Position numbers and translations under genes: made by a program
The notes under the pieces: model-generated
The model's input: only the letters and a program-made list of their open reading frames with translations
What the model was told of the DNA's origin: nothing
Databases searched by the model: none
Assembly: GCF_033958435.1 (NCBI RefSeq)
Contig: NC_134137.1
Location: forward strand, 124,718,001 to 124,782,000
Direction of reading: 5' to 3'
Length of the DNA: 64,000 bases
DNA from: Carettochelys insculpta
Lineage: Eukaryota > Chordata > Testudines > Carettochelyidae
Shown: positions 19,761 to 32,094 of the stretch, in pieces
How the letters are laid out: every line of letters starts with the position of its first letter
How positions within the stretch are numbered: position 1 is the first letter of the stretch

Positions 19761-21600
19761 AAACATTATCCATATTGGATATCCAACTAACCTCTGACTC
19801 CTTGCATTCTTCTCTTAAGAACAGTAACAACAGTGTCATAGCAGAGTTGTGGTTTTGATAGTGTGGGAAGCAGGCTATAATCCTGAACACATTTCAAAAT
19901 GGCTGTTGAAGAACCAGGAGTTGGCAACAATTTTCAGTTAATATTTACCTCTAGTGAATTCAAACCAGCAACCCTAAGAAGGGGAATTAAACCACTGCCA
20001 CTTCTCTACCTGAACTAGTTTCCTTGCTCAAGGTCAGTTTTGACCACTTTTTGATGTGTCACAGAAAAATTCTGAAAAATGTGTTCACAGATGACTATAT
20101 GTCTGGATTAAGTATGTGTATGTATCTTCTCTAGATTTGTTACTTGAGACATTTATGACTGAAGACGGAGACTTTATCGGTCAGGAGTTTATCTGCTCAT
20201 ATTGTTTATTCCTCCCCTTAAATCACAAGACTTTGGGATATCACAATTAGCTAATGCGGTGCAGATGATTACACTGTTACAAACAGTTTATTATGACTTG
20301 AAGGAAGGAATAAACATAAATGGAAAGAACAGAAAAAGTAGTAGGGCTGCAAAAGCCAGAAAGGATTCTGTTTTTCATACAAGTTTCCTTAAGTAAGAAC
20401 AGCTAGTAGGAAAGAAAAAAAAATATGATTCAGTAGATCAAGGAAACTGTCTCAAAACAGAACATTTTTTCAGTATCCCAATTCACTAATTTGCACAGGA
20501 CAGGGTGTGCTAACAATGAATACAATTGGGTGTTCTGGCATACCTCTATCACATAAAAATATTCTTTAGTGTTCTCTTCATTAGATCTGAGTAGTGGAAG
20601 TTTCTCTAAGGCCTAATTTGCTAAATATTTAATCAAACAGATCCCAAAAAACAGAGAGAGGTTTTAGTCACAAATCCAAAGAGGAAAGGACAATGACCCA
20701 GGCTTGAATTCATCTCTTACCAAGTCAATCACACTAGGAATTAGCAACTGCTGCACTGTGGAGGGCAAATGCAAGACAGATTTTAACCTTAGAGATTAAG
20801 TGGGAATTTAATTCTGATCAGAGTAAGAGGATTGGATTTGGCAATAGCCAATGATGACTGTCAAGCACTAGTCATACTGCCCTCTGGGATGCTGGCAACT
20901 GAATCAAATCATGTCAATGCTTGCAGACAGTTGTTTGGCCGTGAACCACCAGGACCAGCCTGGAATTTGTTTTAAATCAATGATCTCTGGGCTGATTGGG
21001 TGAAGATATTAATTTTAAGAGGTAGCTAGGTTCAGCGATCAAAATCATACTTCCAGCAAGGACTGGATGTTAACAAAAGGAACATCAGCTGCAGAGAAAG
21101 AAATCCCTTCCTCTTTACCCATCCTATTTCCCTTTAATCCAAACACTTTTTTTGTCTGGCCATTCCTACATATTTTCCATGAAGTATCGGCCTCTTTAAA
21201 TATGGTAAGAGGTGACTAAAACATTTAAAGAGAGGACACTCAGTGTAGTAGGTCAGTTTCAGATTACTGTACCTTTAAGATCTTGGTCAGAGTATGGTAT
21301 GATCCGCCTAATATCCATCCCCTCAGCGGGTGTTTTACTTTGCTTTGGGCTGTTTTGTGCTCATAGTAACAGGGTCAGTAAACAGTCTGGGTTCTGGAGA
21401 GAAAGCAGCCAATGAGAAGGCTGCAGTCATCCAAGTAGAAGACCAAGAATTAGGCAGGGGGTGCTAGAGAGCTGATCAGTCTGTAGAGAATTGAAAAGAA
21501 CAAGCAAAGCAGGTCACTGAGTTTCACTCATTTAGACCTGCCAATTGGAAGAGGCTCAGAACTCTTTCAGAACTGAATCTTGAGACGACCAGGGCATACC
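19761..21600. other. Unassigned AT-rich DNA
   Basis: No gene or named repeat recognised. Frames are short and interrupted. Near 21608 a GGGGTCAACAACCC word resembles a hAT-type terminus, but no partner end was found before the LTR fragment at 21738. Confidence 0.4.
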
Positions 21601-21737
21601 TTTAAGGCCGGGGTCAACAACCCTTCTGAGGCAGAGTGCCAAAATTTGAACTTCTGAGTGACCTCTCTGTATGGTCCAAGTGCTGGTAATACTGCATAAA
21701 GTCACTAATAGTCCTACTTACAACAGCTGCTGTCAGA

Positions 21738-22030
21738 GTTCTGTCCCCACTCTGTCACTCTGACTGCAGAAAGTGGGGGCCCACAAAAACTTAAAACACC
21801 TTGCCTATACACAGGGTTTACTTTAAAATTCCCCAAGGTCACAGATCCCCTGGAGCTTGGACAGTATGCTGCCGCCACCCAGGTAACACAAAAACCCCCT
21901 CACCCAAGAAGATACACCTGGGATTATCTTCCTGTGGGGGCACCCCAAGCTCTTAACCCTCCCTCCAGAGAGCGCTCAGACACAAAAACTGTAATTTAAT
22001 AGCTAACCCTTCAGTCAGCTAAGGCTGGAG
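21738..22030 (-). mobile_element. Antisense fragment of the Gmr1-associated LTR
   Basis: Reverse complement similarity to the 3' half of the LTR at 7662-8390: CACTCTGTCACTCTGA, AAAACACCTTGCCTATACA, GTCACAGATCCCC and TGCCGCCACCCAGGT occur in the same order as in that LTR read backwards. The 5' half is absent. It ends in A-rich DNA at about 22030. Confidence 0.65.
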
Positions 22031-22063
22031 GCAAGGAAGACTTAGAAAATTCAATCATTTCAA

Positions 22064-22127
22064 AACAAAAGCTTATTTTTCAAAACAAAACAAAACAAAA
22101 CAAAACAAAACAAAAGCTTATTTTTCA
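22064..22127. repeat. (CAAAA)n array between copies of AAAAGCTTATTTTTCA
   Basis: A (CAAAA) array of about 35 bp (22081-22115) sits between two copies of the word AAAAGCTTATTTTTCA (from about 22067 and about 22112). This looks like a microsatellite that expanded inside a duplicated 16-bp word. Confidence 0.75.
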
Positions 22128-23423
22128 GAAGAATTGTCATTGTTTGTTCAGGATATCAGAGGTCTCCAACTGGGTGAGTTTTTGGCTTCTGTGCAAGGCA
22201 TGAAAGACCTATTTCGTCATGTTAATGAAATTCTGAGAATATATCAAGAAATGGCATGTACCTTTAAACCATGTATACATTTGCTATGGCAGAAACGCTT
22301 TGGTGACAATAATAGGTTTTCGGTTTGTTTGTTTTTTGCTTTGCTTATTAACACCACATATGAAGTCTCAGATTTTAATTATATCCAGCTTATTAGTGAT
22401 CATGTTTATCTATGATTCAAAAGGCCAGTGAATCTGTGTGGTAGCTACATCCCTGCTTAACGTTCTCTAAGGCAGCAAAGGCTTTGTGAAACAAATATTT
22501 TATGTTTGTCTTGTTAGCTAAAAGCCCATTGCTTCAAAGTCACATATGCAATTTTTGTCCTGCTTTGAGTGGGGTGTTGGGCGAGGATGGGGGGTAGTAC
22601 AATCAAGCAAATCAATAATTTTATTTAAAGGTGAACAGTCTGGTATGTATTAGAACTAGTCCTGGTCAGAAAATAATCTTTTCTGTTGTGCAGATTTTGG
22701 CAAATAACTGAAGACTTTCAACAAACCAGTACAAATTTCAGCCACCTCATTCTGCCATTCTCCTCTCTGGCCTACGCTCCCGAACAAGAGTCCATGGCCT
22801 CTCTTCTTGCTGAACAGCTTTGGTGCATTAAAGGAGTCACTGATCATGAAGGATGTAGTCTAGCTGGGGAAACCAGCCTATGTAGGGAGTGTAATGCCCC
22901 TGACTTGCTATTCTCAGTGGCATTAACAAATCAATTTCAGACAGTTCATTTTTTGATAAAAAAAGATCAAAACAGTGCAGAGGAAGCTGACACTTTTCAC
23001 ATAAAACTCCCTCCATTGTTGAAAAACCCAGTTCTTCATCAAAGATCGTTTGTATGCTATTTTTTTATAAGTCCTAAGCAAGGCTACCCCAATTTACTCA
23101 AAATAATGTAGAGACAGTAGTCAGTGTTATAATATAAAAAATAAAAGAACAGACTGCTCAGTCTTAAAAGGGGGAGACTGATCCTTTCAGGAATCTATAC
23201 TTCCTTCTGGTTTTTAATCTCAGCAAGCTGTTAAAACACCCTTCTTTAGAAACACTGCTGTCTTTTAAGATAATTAGAAGAAAAAAAAAGCCAGACATGC
23301 CTGGCTATGTGATTTTATTGCATGTCTCACAACCTTTGCTCTTTTACATAAGCCCCAGCTGTAGGAGACGAGTCGTTAGCTGAGAATCGCCAGTTCCATT
23401 TAAAAAATCAAAACCAAACAGAC
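22128..23423. other. Unassigned DNA with two open frames of unknown meaning
   Basis: Plus-strand frames at 22134-22415 (93 codons) and 22686-23111 (141 codons) are the longest here. Neither has a motif I recognise, a clear splice context or a start context that sets it apart. I regard them as probably fortuitous but cannot exclude decayed coding sequence. Confidence 0.25.
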
Positions 23424-23434
23424 CATACATTTCT

Positions 23435-23659
23435 GGTAACGGAGAGGGAGCTGTGCTAGTCTATATACTATCAAAACAAAAAAAGCAGTCAAGTAGCACT
23501 TTAAAGACTAGGAAAATAATTTATTAGGTGAGCTTTTGTGGGACAGACCCACTTCTTCAGGTCTGGCTATGGTCTGAAAAAGTGGGTCTGTCCCATGAGA
23601 GCTCACCTAATAAATTTTTTTGCTAGTCTTTAAAGTGCTACTTGACTGCTTTTTGTTTT
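23435..23659. mobile_element. Penelope-like foldback insertion, TSD CATACATTTCT
   Basis: Two arms are inverted: AGCAGTCAAGTAGCACTTTAAAG (about 23485) and its complement (about 23630). They continue through TTTATTAGGTGAGCT and GGGACAGACCCACTT, with a loop of about 20 bp. CATACATTTCT at 23424-23434 recurs exactly at 23660-23670. The same arm vocabulary (tag-and-GTGGGTCT words, ACTTCTTCAG) is found in the foldbacks at 39647 and 45941. I assign these to Penelope-like retroelement termini from known turtle repeats; the duplication and foldback are directly visible. Confidence 0.7.
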
Positions 23660-23670
23660 CATACATTTCT

Positions 23671-25334
23671 AGTTCTTGTTGTTGAGGAGAAAAGCTTCAA
23701 AACGACCCAAGTATACCCTTGGAGCTCAAACACCAGAGGGCAAATTAATAAATTATTATTACTGTTACTACTACTACTAATAGAAACTTTTTTTAAAAAC
23801 TTTTTTTTTGTGGCCTGTCTAATTTTTGAGCATCTGGTGGGGAGGGTTGACAAGTGAGGGGAAGTTTGCAGTGTTGCCAATGAATTCGAGATTTGGTTAC
23901 CAGGACAGACACTACAGTCCTCTCATGAATTTCAACCCATTCTGACAGGTTGCCTTCTCCATGAAAATCTGCTATGTCATGAAAGCCCATGTATATGTGG
24001 ATCTTCCATTGCTGACAAACCCTGTAACAGGTATGCACCAGTCAGGTGCAATAGGAGGTGTTTTCACCTGAATATGGTCATTAAGTTCCAAAATGTGAGA
24101 CAATGGATAAGCTTCGTTCTTTGAAAAAATGGATTAGTGGATTCCTCTGGAGGACAATGGAAATTTATCAAAAGGCGAACAAAAGAGCCCAGGTGGCTGG
24201 GAGTGGGGGGGTCGAATAAAGAAACACACAGAAACCAAACAGGTAAGTGGCCAGAGAGAGCTGGGTCACAGAAGCTGGGTCAGGGGGGCTACTGTAGGGA
24301 AAGGATACCCAGAACATAGCAGCCTGACACGGCAGGTGCTGCCTGTCCCCTTTCCTTAGTCCAGGTGGTCCCAAGGACTTCTGCTAGTGCAAGTGACTCA
24401 AACCCCAGCCCAGAGAAAGCCCTGGAGTGAAGCACCACATCGCCTGAGGGAACAGTCCAAAGTCCAGATGGTCTGTGTGGATTGAAGAAATGCTCCATAT
24501 GCTTGAAAGCTTGTTTTTTTCTCCCCAGAAGAAGAGGTTCCAATGAAAGGTATCACCTCACCTGGCTTGTCTCTGCATGGTAGCCTGATGGGATTACAAT
24601 CCCTGTGCTCCCTAAAAGCAAGAACTACTTTTGCCTACCTCACTGATGGTCAGAAGGCATCTCAAGAGTCATAGGTGGGGAAAACTCCCCTCCACGAACC
24701 TCCCAAGCCACCACAGTGTATGTCTGCATACTAGGATGCAGCATTCATTCCCATACGGGCCATGCAGTCAGTAACCAGCATGACCCTGCTGCGTGCTGGA
24801 CATTGCCATTGGGAATTTTTGCTGCCAAAGATATGCTAGCTATCATTTAGCTCAAAAGTTTCCCTTGACCTTTAACCATGATACCCTGGGGCAGAGTCTC
24901 ACCTATGACTCAAATCATCTTGGTGGAGACAGCGTTTTCTGCACCAGGCGCAATAAACTCTTCAGTAGCCAGCAACCTGGGGACTCGGAGGTTCCCGGAT
25001 ATTCAAATATTCTGGGTAATAGAGAGCTATACCTAGCAATGCACAACACTAAAGAAAACCAAGGTCAGCTATTAAGAAACAAACAAAAATGTATATACAG
25101 CACTTCATTTACCAACAGTAATATTGTACACTGTAAACTTCTGCTGTGTTTGCTCTATTTATTTGTATTTACTTTCACTATACTGCACTTTTGGAAAATG
25201 TAACTAACATTTACTTGTCTTTAAACTGACAGTTATTTGAGAGTTCTGGATAATAGCATGCTGGGCATGAGCATGAAAGAGTTTACCACACTGAGTAACT
25301 GCATGAGAAGATTCCATCTTCCTATAAGACCCAT
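23671..25334. other. Unassigned DNA
   Basis: No gene recognised. The frame at 24793-25203 (136 codons) has no motif I know. Words such as GGTTCCCGGATATTCAAATATTCTGG (24987-25012) and its looser inverse near 25230 (TTTGAGAGTTCTGGATAATAG) hint at pogo/Tigger-like ends, but the pairing is too weak to annotate. Confidence 0.3.
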
Positions 25335-25440
25335 GAACACCGGCCATTGGCAGGAGGGATCAAACCTGAGACTTTAGGAGCTAAAGCCATGTGCCTCTAT
25401 TGCATGAGCTAAAAGCCTACCGACCGTAGAGCAGACTTCA
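25335..25440 (-). mobile_element. tRNA-derived SINE-like segment
   Basis: On the minus strand, TTTTAGCTCATGCAATAGAGG resembles an A box and GGTTTGATCCC (about 25354-25364) a B box of RNA polymerase III, at tRNA-like spacing (about 35 bp). The segment is surrounded by unassigned sequence and no tail was recognised. It is not a functional tRNA, since the paired acceptor stem is missing. Confidence 0.4.
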
Positions 25441-28433
25441 CTCCCCCTTATCAGTGGTCTCGATGCCTCTGGGTTCCATTCCTAAAATGCAAGTGCCCCT
25501 TTGTTAAGAGGATGATGTGCAGTGGTGCTGTTGCTGCACCCAGGACTCAAGCCACATGGAAGTAGACTGGCTTCTTGATGTTGTCCTGCAAACTCTTCCA
25601 TCCTGAACTGTGTGTTCCTCCCTCCAAGTCCCGTGCAGGTTGCTGTGATTGCTAGAAAAGTCCCATCGGAGCTGTTATGGCTCCTCAGTTCAGAGGATCA
25701 CCCTGCTCTAGTCACTACCCTGGCAGGAATGAGAGCAACCTAATGACTGTATTTCAGTGAGTATTGTTGTAGCAGGGCAGATCTCCACCTGCCTCTCCTC
25801 AGCCCAGACACTCCTCTTTGGCCCCTGCATGCTGCTTGTAACAGGACAGAGAGAAGCTGGCTAGTGCAGAGTGGGAAGGGGCATTGACTGCCAGATTGCA
25901 GCTCCTTTTGCCACCTGAGCAGCACAAAGGACCCACATCGCATGTGAGAATCAGATCCATTATTTTTATTACAATCCCCAGGATGGAAGAACACTCTCCT
26001 CATGTTTTAGCAACTTGTAGAGCACTTCACCCAATCTAAATAGAAGTAGCAGATAGCATAGTGCCTGCTTCAATACCCTATAAGGAAAGAAAGAGTTTTA
26101 GCTGGCAACTTCACCACAACCTTCAGCAAAGATGAGATACATGGTATCAGTGTTTGCTCTTAAGTTGTCCCAGGCTCCAACTTGTTTCTGATTTCAAGCT
26201 GACTTTCAAATCTTTTCCTGCTGTTAACAGTGTTCCGTGTGCTCATACAAAGAGCTATTATCAGCAGACTACACTGCCCAGTGTGGATAGCACTTAAATG
26301 CCTGATGGCCCAATCCTTCTCCCAGGGACGTCCCTGGGAGTTCTGCTACTGATGAGATTGGGACTGAGTTCAAGCCCAAAGGTTCCGTAATCAGTTGTCA
26401 GGCTATTGTTCATTAAAAATTAAGTTCAGGGGAAAGACTTACAATTATTTTATTTCAAATAATCACATGGCTCCACTTGGTTACCATTTCGTAAAGAGTG
26501 AATATAATGAGATTTTACTTCTGGCGGGGGGGAGGGGCGACAAAAGGGCTAAGGTAGCTCACAAAGCCAATCAGTGAAGGGCTTCTGGAGGAAGCCAATC
26601 AGAGAGAAGCTTTCTGGAGCTGCCTAGTACATAAGGAGGTTCTCCAGCACAAATGGGTCAGTTAAGTCCTAGCCAGGGAAGGGGCAGGACCTGCTGCCAC
26701 AGAACAAGCACCTCAGCAAGAGTGGTACTGGGCAGGCTAAGGTGGGGTAGGAAGAGGCTCCAGCCTGATGCCTGCCAGCCCTGTGGCCCAGAAGGTGCAA
26801 GAGGGATGCAGGGGAAGTGACTCAGGGAGCAAGGCAGTGAAGGGGAGAGAAGAGGAGGGAAGGAGAAGGCTGCTACAAGAGGGTCCCTAGGTCGGGACTT
26901 AGAGTAGTGTGCAGACCTGAGTCTTTCCCCTTATACCACACCCAGGCACACCAGGGCAGCCCTAGTAAACTATAGTCTGCCCTGTACATGAGGGGCTAGA
27001 CTAAGGCTGCAGTGGGCCACAGTGGTCGGTGCCCTGGATTGAACTGTGACTGCTCCATCCCTCGGAAAGGGAGGGGTCTGGGAGAGTGGGCACTGCTGGA
27101 GGGGAGTGTTATGAAGAGGGTGCTGTGACCTAGACAGTGATGCAGGTCCGAAGCTGATTGTGTGAAGAGAACGGGCAGCAGACAGCACATCTGCCAGCAG
27201 GAGGTGCTGAGCTGGAGACCAAAACAAACTAATTCCCAGATCAACCAGCAGAAGGTGCCATGGTGGTGAGTTGACCTCGTTACGCTTCCGGGTACTTTCT
27301 ATAGCACATAGCAATGGGTGGCAGAGAAGACCCAATTGCCCATGAATGGAATTCGGAAATTTCACAGCATACCACTGAATATGTGCCAGCTGATAAAGAA
27401 GAAAACTAGAATTCCCATCTAAGAGAATCATGTAAAACAGAACATTCCTTTCATTGTGTGTCCTAAGACCCCCTTCCTGAACTGAGGAGGTACCGTCAGC
27501 TGGCCTTCACTTGGGTTCAGGGAAATGGCACGAGCAGAGTCCAGTGCAGGCCTGTAAACTGTAAAACTGAAATCCATAGAGCTGTGGCAGGAATCTGATA
27601 TTCCTTGTGTGCTGGAAAAAAGAGGCCAAGCCCCATATTATTTAGGTTATTTATTACCACAAAATGAGGTGCAAATATTACATATGTTTCAGAACTTAAT
27701 TTTATGATTGAGTCAGAGATTCGGACCATCCATGAAACTTCATCTGCATGTGCTTTGTAGTGGCATGTTACCCATCTATTTGTCTTTTGTTTCTCTGCTC
27801 TCTGATTTTAATGGTGCTAAATTAACACTTACTTACAAGGTACAGTGAGTTACTGTCCAAGATACCTCATCTCACATTAGCCACACTGGTCTAACCCCCA
27901 AATGCAGCTGCTAGGATTGATACAGCAGCAGAGGAATGCTCTTAGTCTCTAGATTAATGCTATTTGCATCAGCATTGCCAAGAGACATGTCATGCTGTGA
28001 CAGACACACTCTCCAAGAACGTGCGATTGGAGTGTATCTTCAGGTACTGGAGGGTGGTGGGTGTGAATGTTTTGCATTTCCACTTAGTTCACACATGAAG
28101 GCCAAGTGCTACAGTCACACTTGTCAACAGTGTGCATTTATTTCCATCTGCGCAGTCTGACTGCTTTGTCACTGGCTAGAAAGGAGTTTGAAAGGTGTTG
28201 TGTAAGCAACTGTAATGAAATTGTTGCTGATTATGGTAAGTCTAATTGGACAGTAATGCTCATATGTAGCAATGCCTTGCTCTGCAGGAGCACTACTGAG
28301 TGTATCAATTCAGGGAGGGCTGTTTAGAGACAGAGCTGCGACAGCCTAAGCCTGGGATTCCTCCACTGTAAGGCACACCAGAGCAGTCACAAAGAGCACT
28401 TCCGTTTCATCACACTGGCTCACAAGAAGTCAT
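25441..28433. other. Unassigned DNA; possible retroelement leader at 26560-27290
   Basis: No gene was found. Bases 26560-27290 are purine-rich, with a TATAAGGAGG-like word (26628) and a run of GAGAGAAGAGGAGGGAAGGAG. This composition suits the untranslated leader of an LTR retroelement, but I could not find LTR ends. The remainder is AT-rich and shows nothing recognisable. Confidence 0.3.
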
Positions 28434-29481
28434 TGTGACATTACTGGATTTTTAAATTACATATGAAAGTCATTTCTGTCAGCATTGTATCTAGCCGCAC
28501 CAAACCTTGTGCCAGGTGGGGGCAAGTGAGGTGTCTAAGGAAAGCTGGTGATGCGCTGAATCTGGTTATGCTACTGGTATATTTGTGCCATGTTTGTATG
28601 TAAAGTTATAGATACTGGCTCTGTGTCTTCATTAGAAATGTTTTAGTGCTGAGATTCACAATGGGAGGGGCGATCACCTCCCCAGTCAGGGGACCTGGGC
28701 TGAACAAAGAGACAGAGATCAGATGCCCAGACGTCAATTCCACATATTATATAAATAGGCTGGGGCTTGCTAGCTTGCTGGCAGCAACCAATGGCAGAGT
28801 GCCACAAGAGCCCACCTGGTCAAGTGACCCTCCATTGCCTATGGAAGAAGAGAGGAATTCTTCCCTCCACATTGCAAGCTATAAGATAGCTTAGTTCATG
28901 AAGACTGGAAAACAACTATGGTCACTGCCAGGGCTATGTGAACTGGGATCCCACACCTCATGGGGTGCACTTGCAGAGACTATCAAGAAATCGGCATTTA
29001 CCATCAGCTGTATCCTGCATCAATAGCTAAATAGATGGATGTAATGTACCACTTAACAATTTTTCTCGCTCACTCTGTTTTCTTTCTTTATTAATAAACC
29101 TGTAGATTTTAGATTCTGAAGGACTGGCTCAACATGTTGTCTTGGGTAAGATCTAAGTATGTATTGACCTGAGAGTGCTGCTGGGCCAATTGGGGCCTGG
29201 AGAATCTGTGTTGATTTGGTGAAATAGGTTTTAATAACCGCTCACCTGAGTAAGGAGGGTTGCTAGTTTGGGCATTAGGAGCAGCTGGAGAATCTGTGGG
29301 TTTTGCTTGTGTGGCTTCTGCCTGGCCAGTGGGACTGGCAGAGGTATTTTGTGACTGGTTTGGTTTGCCTTAGTGAGAAGGAAATCCCAGCCTGGGCTGT
29401 AAGCGGGCCGGTTTTAAGCAAGTTACTCAGGATTGGTTCTCTTAGATGTGCCCAGATCCCTCCGCCCCCTGTAGTATTACA
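28434..29481 (+). mobile_element. Solo ERV-type LTR, TSD GTCAT
   Basis: Starts TGTGACATTACTGG and ends GTAGTATTACA, 1048 bp. GTCAT at 28429-28433 is repeated exactly at 29482-29486. An AATAAA signal lies near 29094 (TTAATAAACC). It is the same family as the LTR at 12108-13145, which lies in the opposite orientation. Shared words include TTCACAATGGGAGGNGCGATCAC, GACTGGCTCAACATG and TGGTTTGGTTTG. No internal genes, hence a solo LTR. Confidence 0.88.
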
Positions 29482-29486
29482 GTCAT

Positions 29487-30321
29487 AAAAACCATTTCCT
29501 TGCACATTCCAGTTCTCCTGTATCCGGATGTGAAAGTAACTTAAATTTCTTGCAGATACTGTTGTATTGCAACCCTCCCTTGTGGGGTGGGGAGAGAGGT
29601 GAGGTTAGGGGTGCAGTAGGACATTGCCTGTAAGAAATGCTGACGTGGCATGGAGTGCTGTGGGCCCAGGACGGGGGCTGTGTGTGTTGGGGGGGCGCGT
29701 GTGTTCGTAAGTCAGGGCAGGGAGTTGGGTTGTCTGGAGTGCAGGAGTAAGAGTAAGGAGTTAGGAGGTGTGGGGAACTGAAGGCAAGGGGTGGGACTCA
29801 AGGCAGTTGTTGTGGGGTGTGTCAGGAGGCTCACGGCGAGGAATTGAGACATGTGCAGGAAGTTCAGGCCTGGGAATCCAGCCACTGTGCTGTCTGGCCA
29901 CTGGATCCCCAGGGCTTCCTGGGGCCTAATGACCTTGCTGCCCTGTCACCAGATCCCTGGGCCAGTGTGGACCACATGGCTATTGTCTGGGGACTTAGCA
30001 GTGAAGGCAGCACCACCACCCGCAGCACAGGCTATCCTTATTTCTGTGCTGCTGCTGCCTCCGGTGGGGCTGCTTTCAGAGCTGAGCATCTGAAGAGTGG
30101 CTGCTGCTGGCCAGCCACCCAGGGATGGAGGCGTAAAGAAGGCTTAATGTCTCTTGGGACCTGGTGTCACTATGTCAATGTAACGGAGAGCGGGAGACAA
30201 ATTTAAGTGCAGACATAAACACAACTAGGTCAGTGCAATGTGGCCAATGTCAGTCTAACTTTGTGCTGTGTCTGTAACCTTACTCAGTGCTGCTGAGCCT
30301 TCTCTAGGCGACACTTCTTGA
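29487..30321. other. Unassigned GC-rich DNA
   Basis: G-rich, CpG-poor sequence with long chance frames on the plus strand (29817-30206). No motif or repeat family was recognised. Confidence 0.35.
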
Positions 30322-30329
30322 GCTAGTGC

Positions 30330-30522
30330 TAGGGTTACCGTATTTGATCTTTCAGAAAAGAAGAGCCCCCTGAGAGCGAGAGTATCTCTGTCAGTATTTA
30401 CCAGCTCACGTTGTATAAATGTACTATATACACTTTAAAGCTTTAACACAACCTGAGTTGGTAGATACTGATACAGATACCCTCCCTCTCGGGGGGGTCC
30501 ACTTTTTTATATGGTAACCCTA
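30330..30522. mobile_element. 193-bp hAT MITE, perfect 8-bp TSD GCTAGTGC
   Basis: Termini TAGGGTTACCGTAT and (reverse complement of right end) TAGGGTTACCATAT are inverted repeats. GCTAGTGC at 30322-30329 is repeated exactly at 30523-30530. An 8-bp duplication is characteristic of hAT elements. No coding sequence. Confidence 0.85.
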
Positions 30523-30530
30523 GCTAGTGC

Positions 30531-32094
30531 TCCTCCAGCTTTGGTGGGAGACCTGCACATTGCTGCAGCAGCTTAGGTTGCAGCTAGACGCGCTTTCCCA
30601 GTGGCAAAAATGCTATGAAGTTCTGTCTGAGAACCAATGGGAAGCAAAAGAACTTTAAGTTGTTTGAGGGGCGGAGCCACAGCCCAAGAAATTTCAGCTC
30701 AGCTCTGAGTGACATATTCCACTTAATCCATACTCGCTCTTGTCCTGGAGTTAAAAAAGAGGTCCCTAAAGCAAAATGGGAGTAGAAAAGACCTTGTAGC
30801 AAAGGGTCCTCAGCCTGCATGGAATAATCCTGACCTTCAGAAATGACAATCCACAGAACTCCTCCGAAATCAAGGGGAGAAGGTGTTTCTTTATTTAAAA
30901 ATAATTTAGCTAAATCTTCAATATGGAATATCTTTACATACCTAAAGTGGGGCGGGGGGATGGAGAAATGAACACAGAAGGGTCGGAATCTCCTGTAACG
31001 TTTCCATTGCAGACTTGAAGGCGTGGTCGTGGTGACATTTTAGAAAGAAAACAACCAATAGGGAAAAGAAGTGGGAAGAGAAAATGAACACAGACGAAAG
31101 TCAAAGAACTGTCCTTTTACTTAATGCATCATTAAAAGGTCAGTAATGGTGGTCGGGATGCAACAGGCAGTGGATCATCCTGTCCCTAGGCATATGCAGA
31201 ATGAGTAGTAGCTGAGTAGGGCACCACTAACTTGGGACACTACTTTGCCCCTGTGCTGTTCCCGTATATGCCTAGCACGGCCGGAGGACAGTGCTGCCTC
31301 AGTTAGCCCCAGTCCCCTGGTCTCCTCTCCACCCTGCCTCCTGGCCCAATCGCCCAGCCCCTCTGCCCCAGCACTCCACCTCCCGGCCCTGCAGCCCAAA
31401 CTCCTGGCCTCTCCACCTCCTGCTCTGACCACTCCCCGGCTCTGATGGCCCCAAAGTCCTGGCTCTCTGCTCCACCTACCAGCCCGCACCTCTGGCTGGA
31501 GGCACTGCTCCCCTTCTACCTGCTGCCCCACCAGCCTCCCTGCCCTGCTCCTGCCCACAAACCTCTGAGCACAGTTACCCCCTGCCACCACCGTCGCACT
31601 GCAGAGTTGCTACCCTGCTCCCGGGTTGCGGGTGGGAGCTGCAAATGCTCTGGCTGCATATGGCACCTGCAGATGTAAGGACGTCCCTGTGCAGCAGCCT
31701 GCTGTCAGAGGGGAAATTTTTACCACTTCAGAGGGATTATTTCCCTTATTTTCTAGAAATTCTTCACATTTGGATTTTCCAAGAGACGGCCGAAGCCGAC
31801 CTAATGCCGTCTGTTTGTTGCCTGAAGTTCAGGCAGCAAGAGACTAGTAGAAGTTTTTGCTTTTGGGGCTAAGATCCCCTCAACCCCCTTCTTTGGGCAC
31901 AGCCCCTGTAACGGTCTTTTACAGCACAGGTGGGGCCTGAGCCTTCCTGCGCAAGGTAATTGGGTGGACTAGGGGAGTTCAGGTCATTCTGTGCCACCTG
32001 CTCCGGCCAGCAGAGCTCCTCGTTCACAGCAGCTTCCTGCCCAGGGTGGATCTGTGCTCCTGGCCACTTGAGCTTCCTGCCTGGGGTCAGCACA
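30531..32094. other. Unassigned DNA with a C-rich block
   Basis: Bases 31270-31620 are cytosine-rich on the plus strand and give long overlapping frames on both strands without recognisable domains. Nothing else identified. Confidence 0.35.

Noticed and set aside
18190..19762. Several 120-200 codon plus-strand frames
   Set aside because: They are antisense to the Myb-like pseudogene of the Harbinger element at 16.1-19.8 kb.
24987..25250. Tigger-like element
   Set aside because: The two GGATA/TTCTGG words do not pair well enough and no TA flanks were found.
25335..25440. Genuine tRNA gene
   Set aside because: A- and B-box-like words are present, but no acceptor stem or anticodon arm pairs properly.
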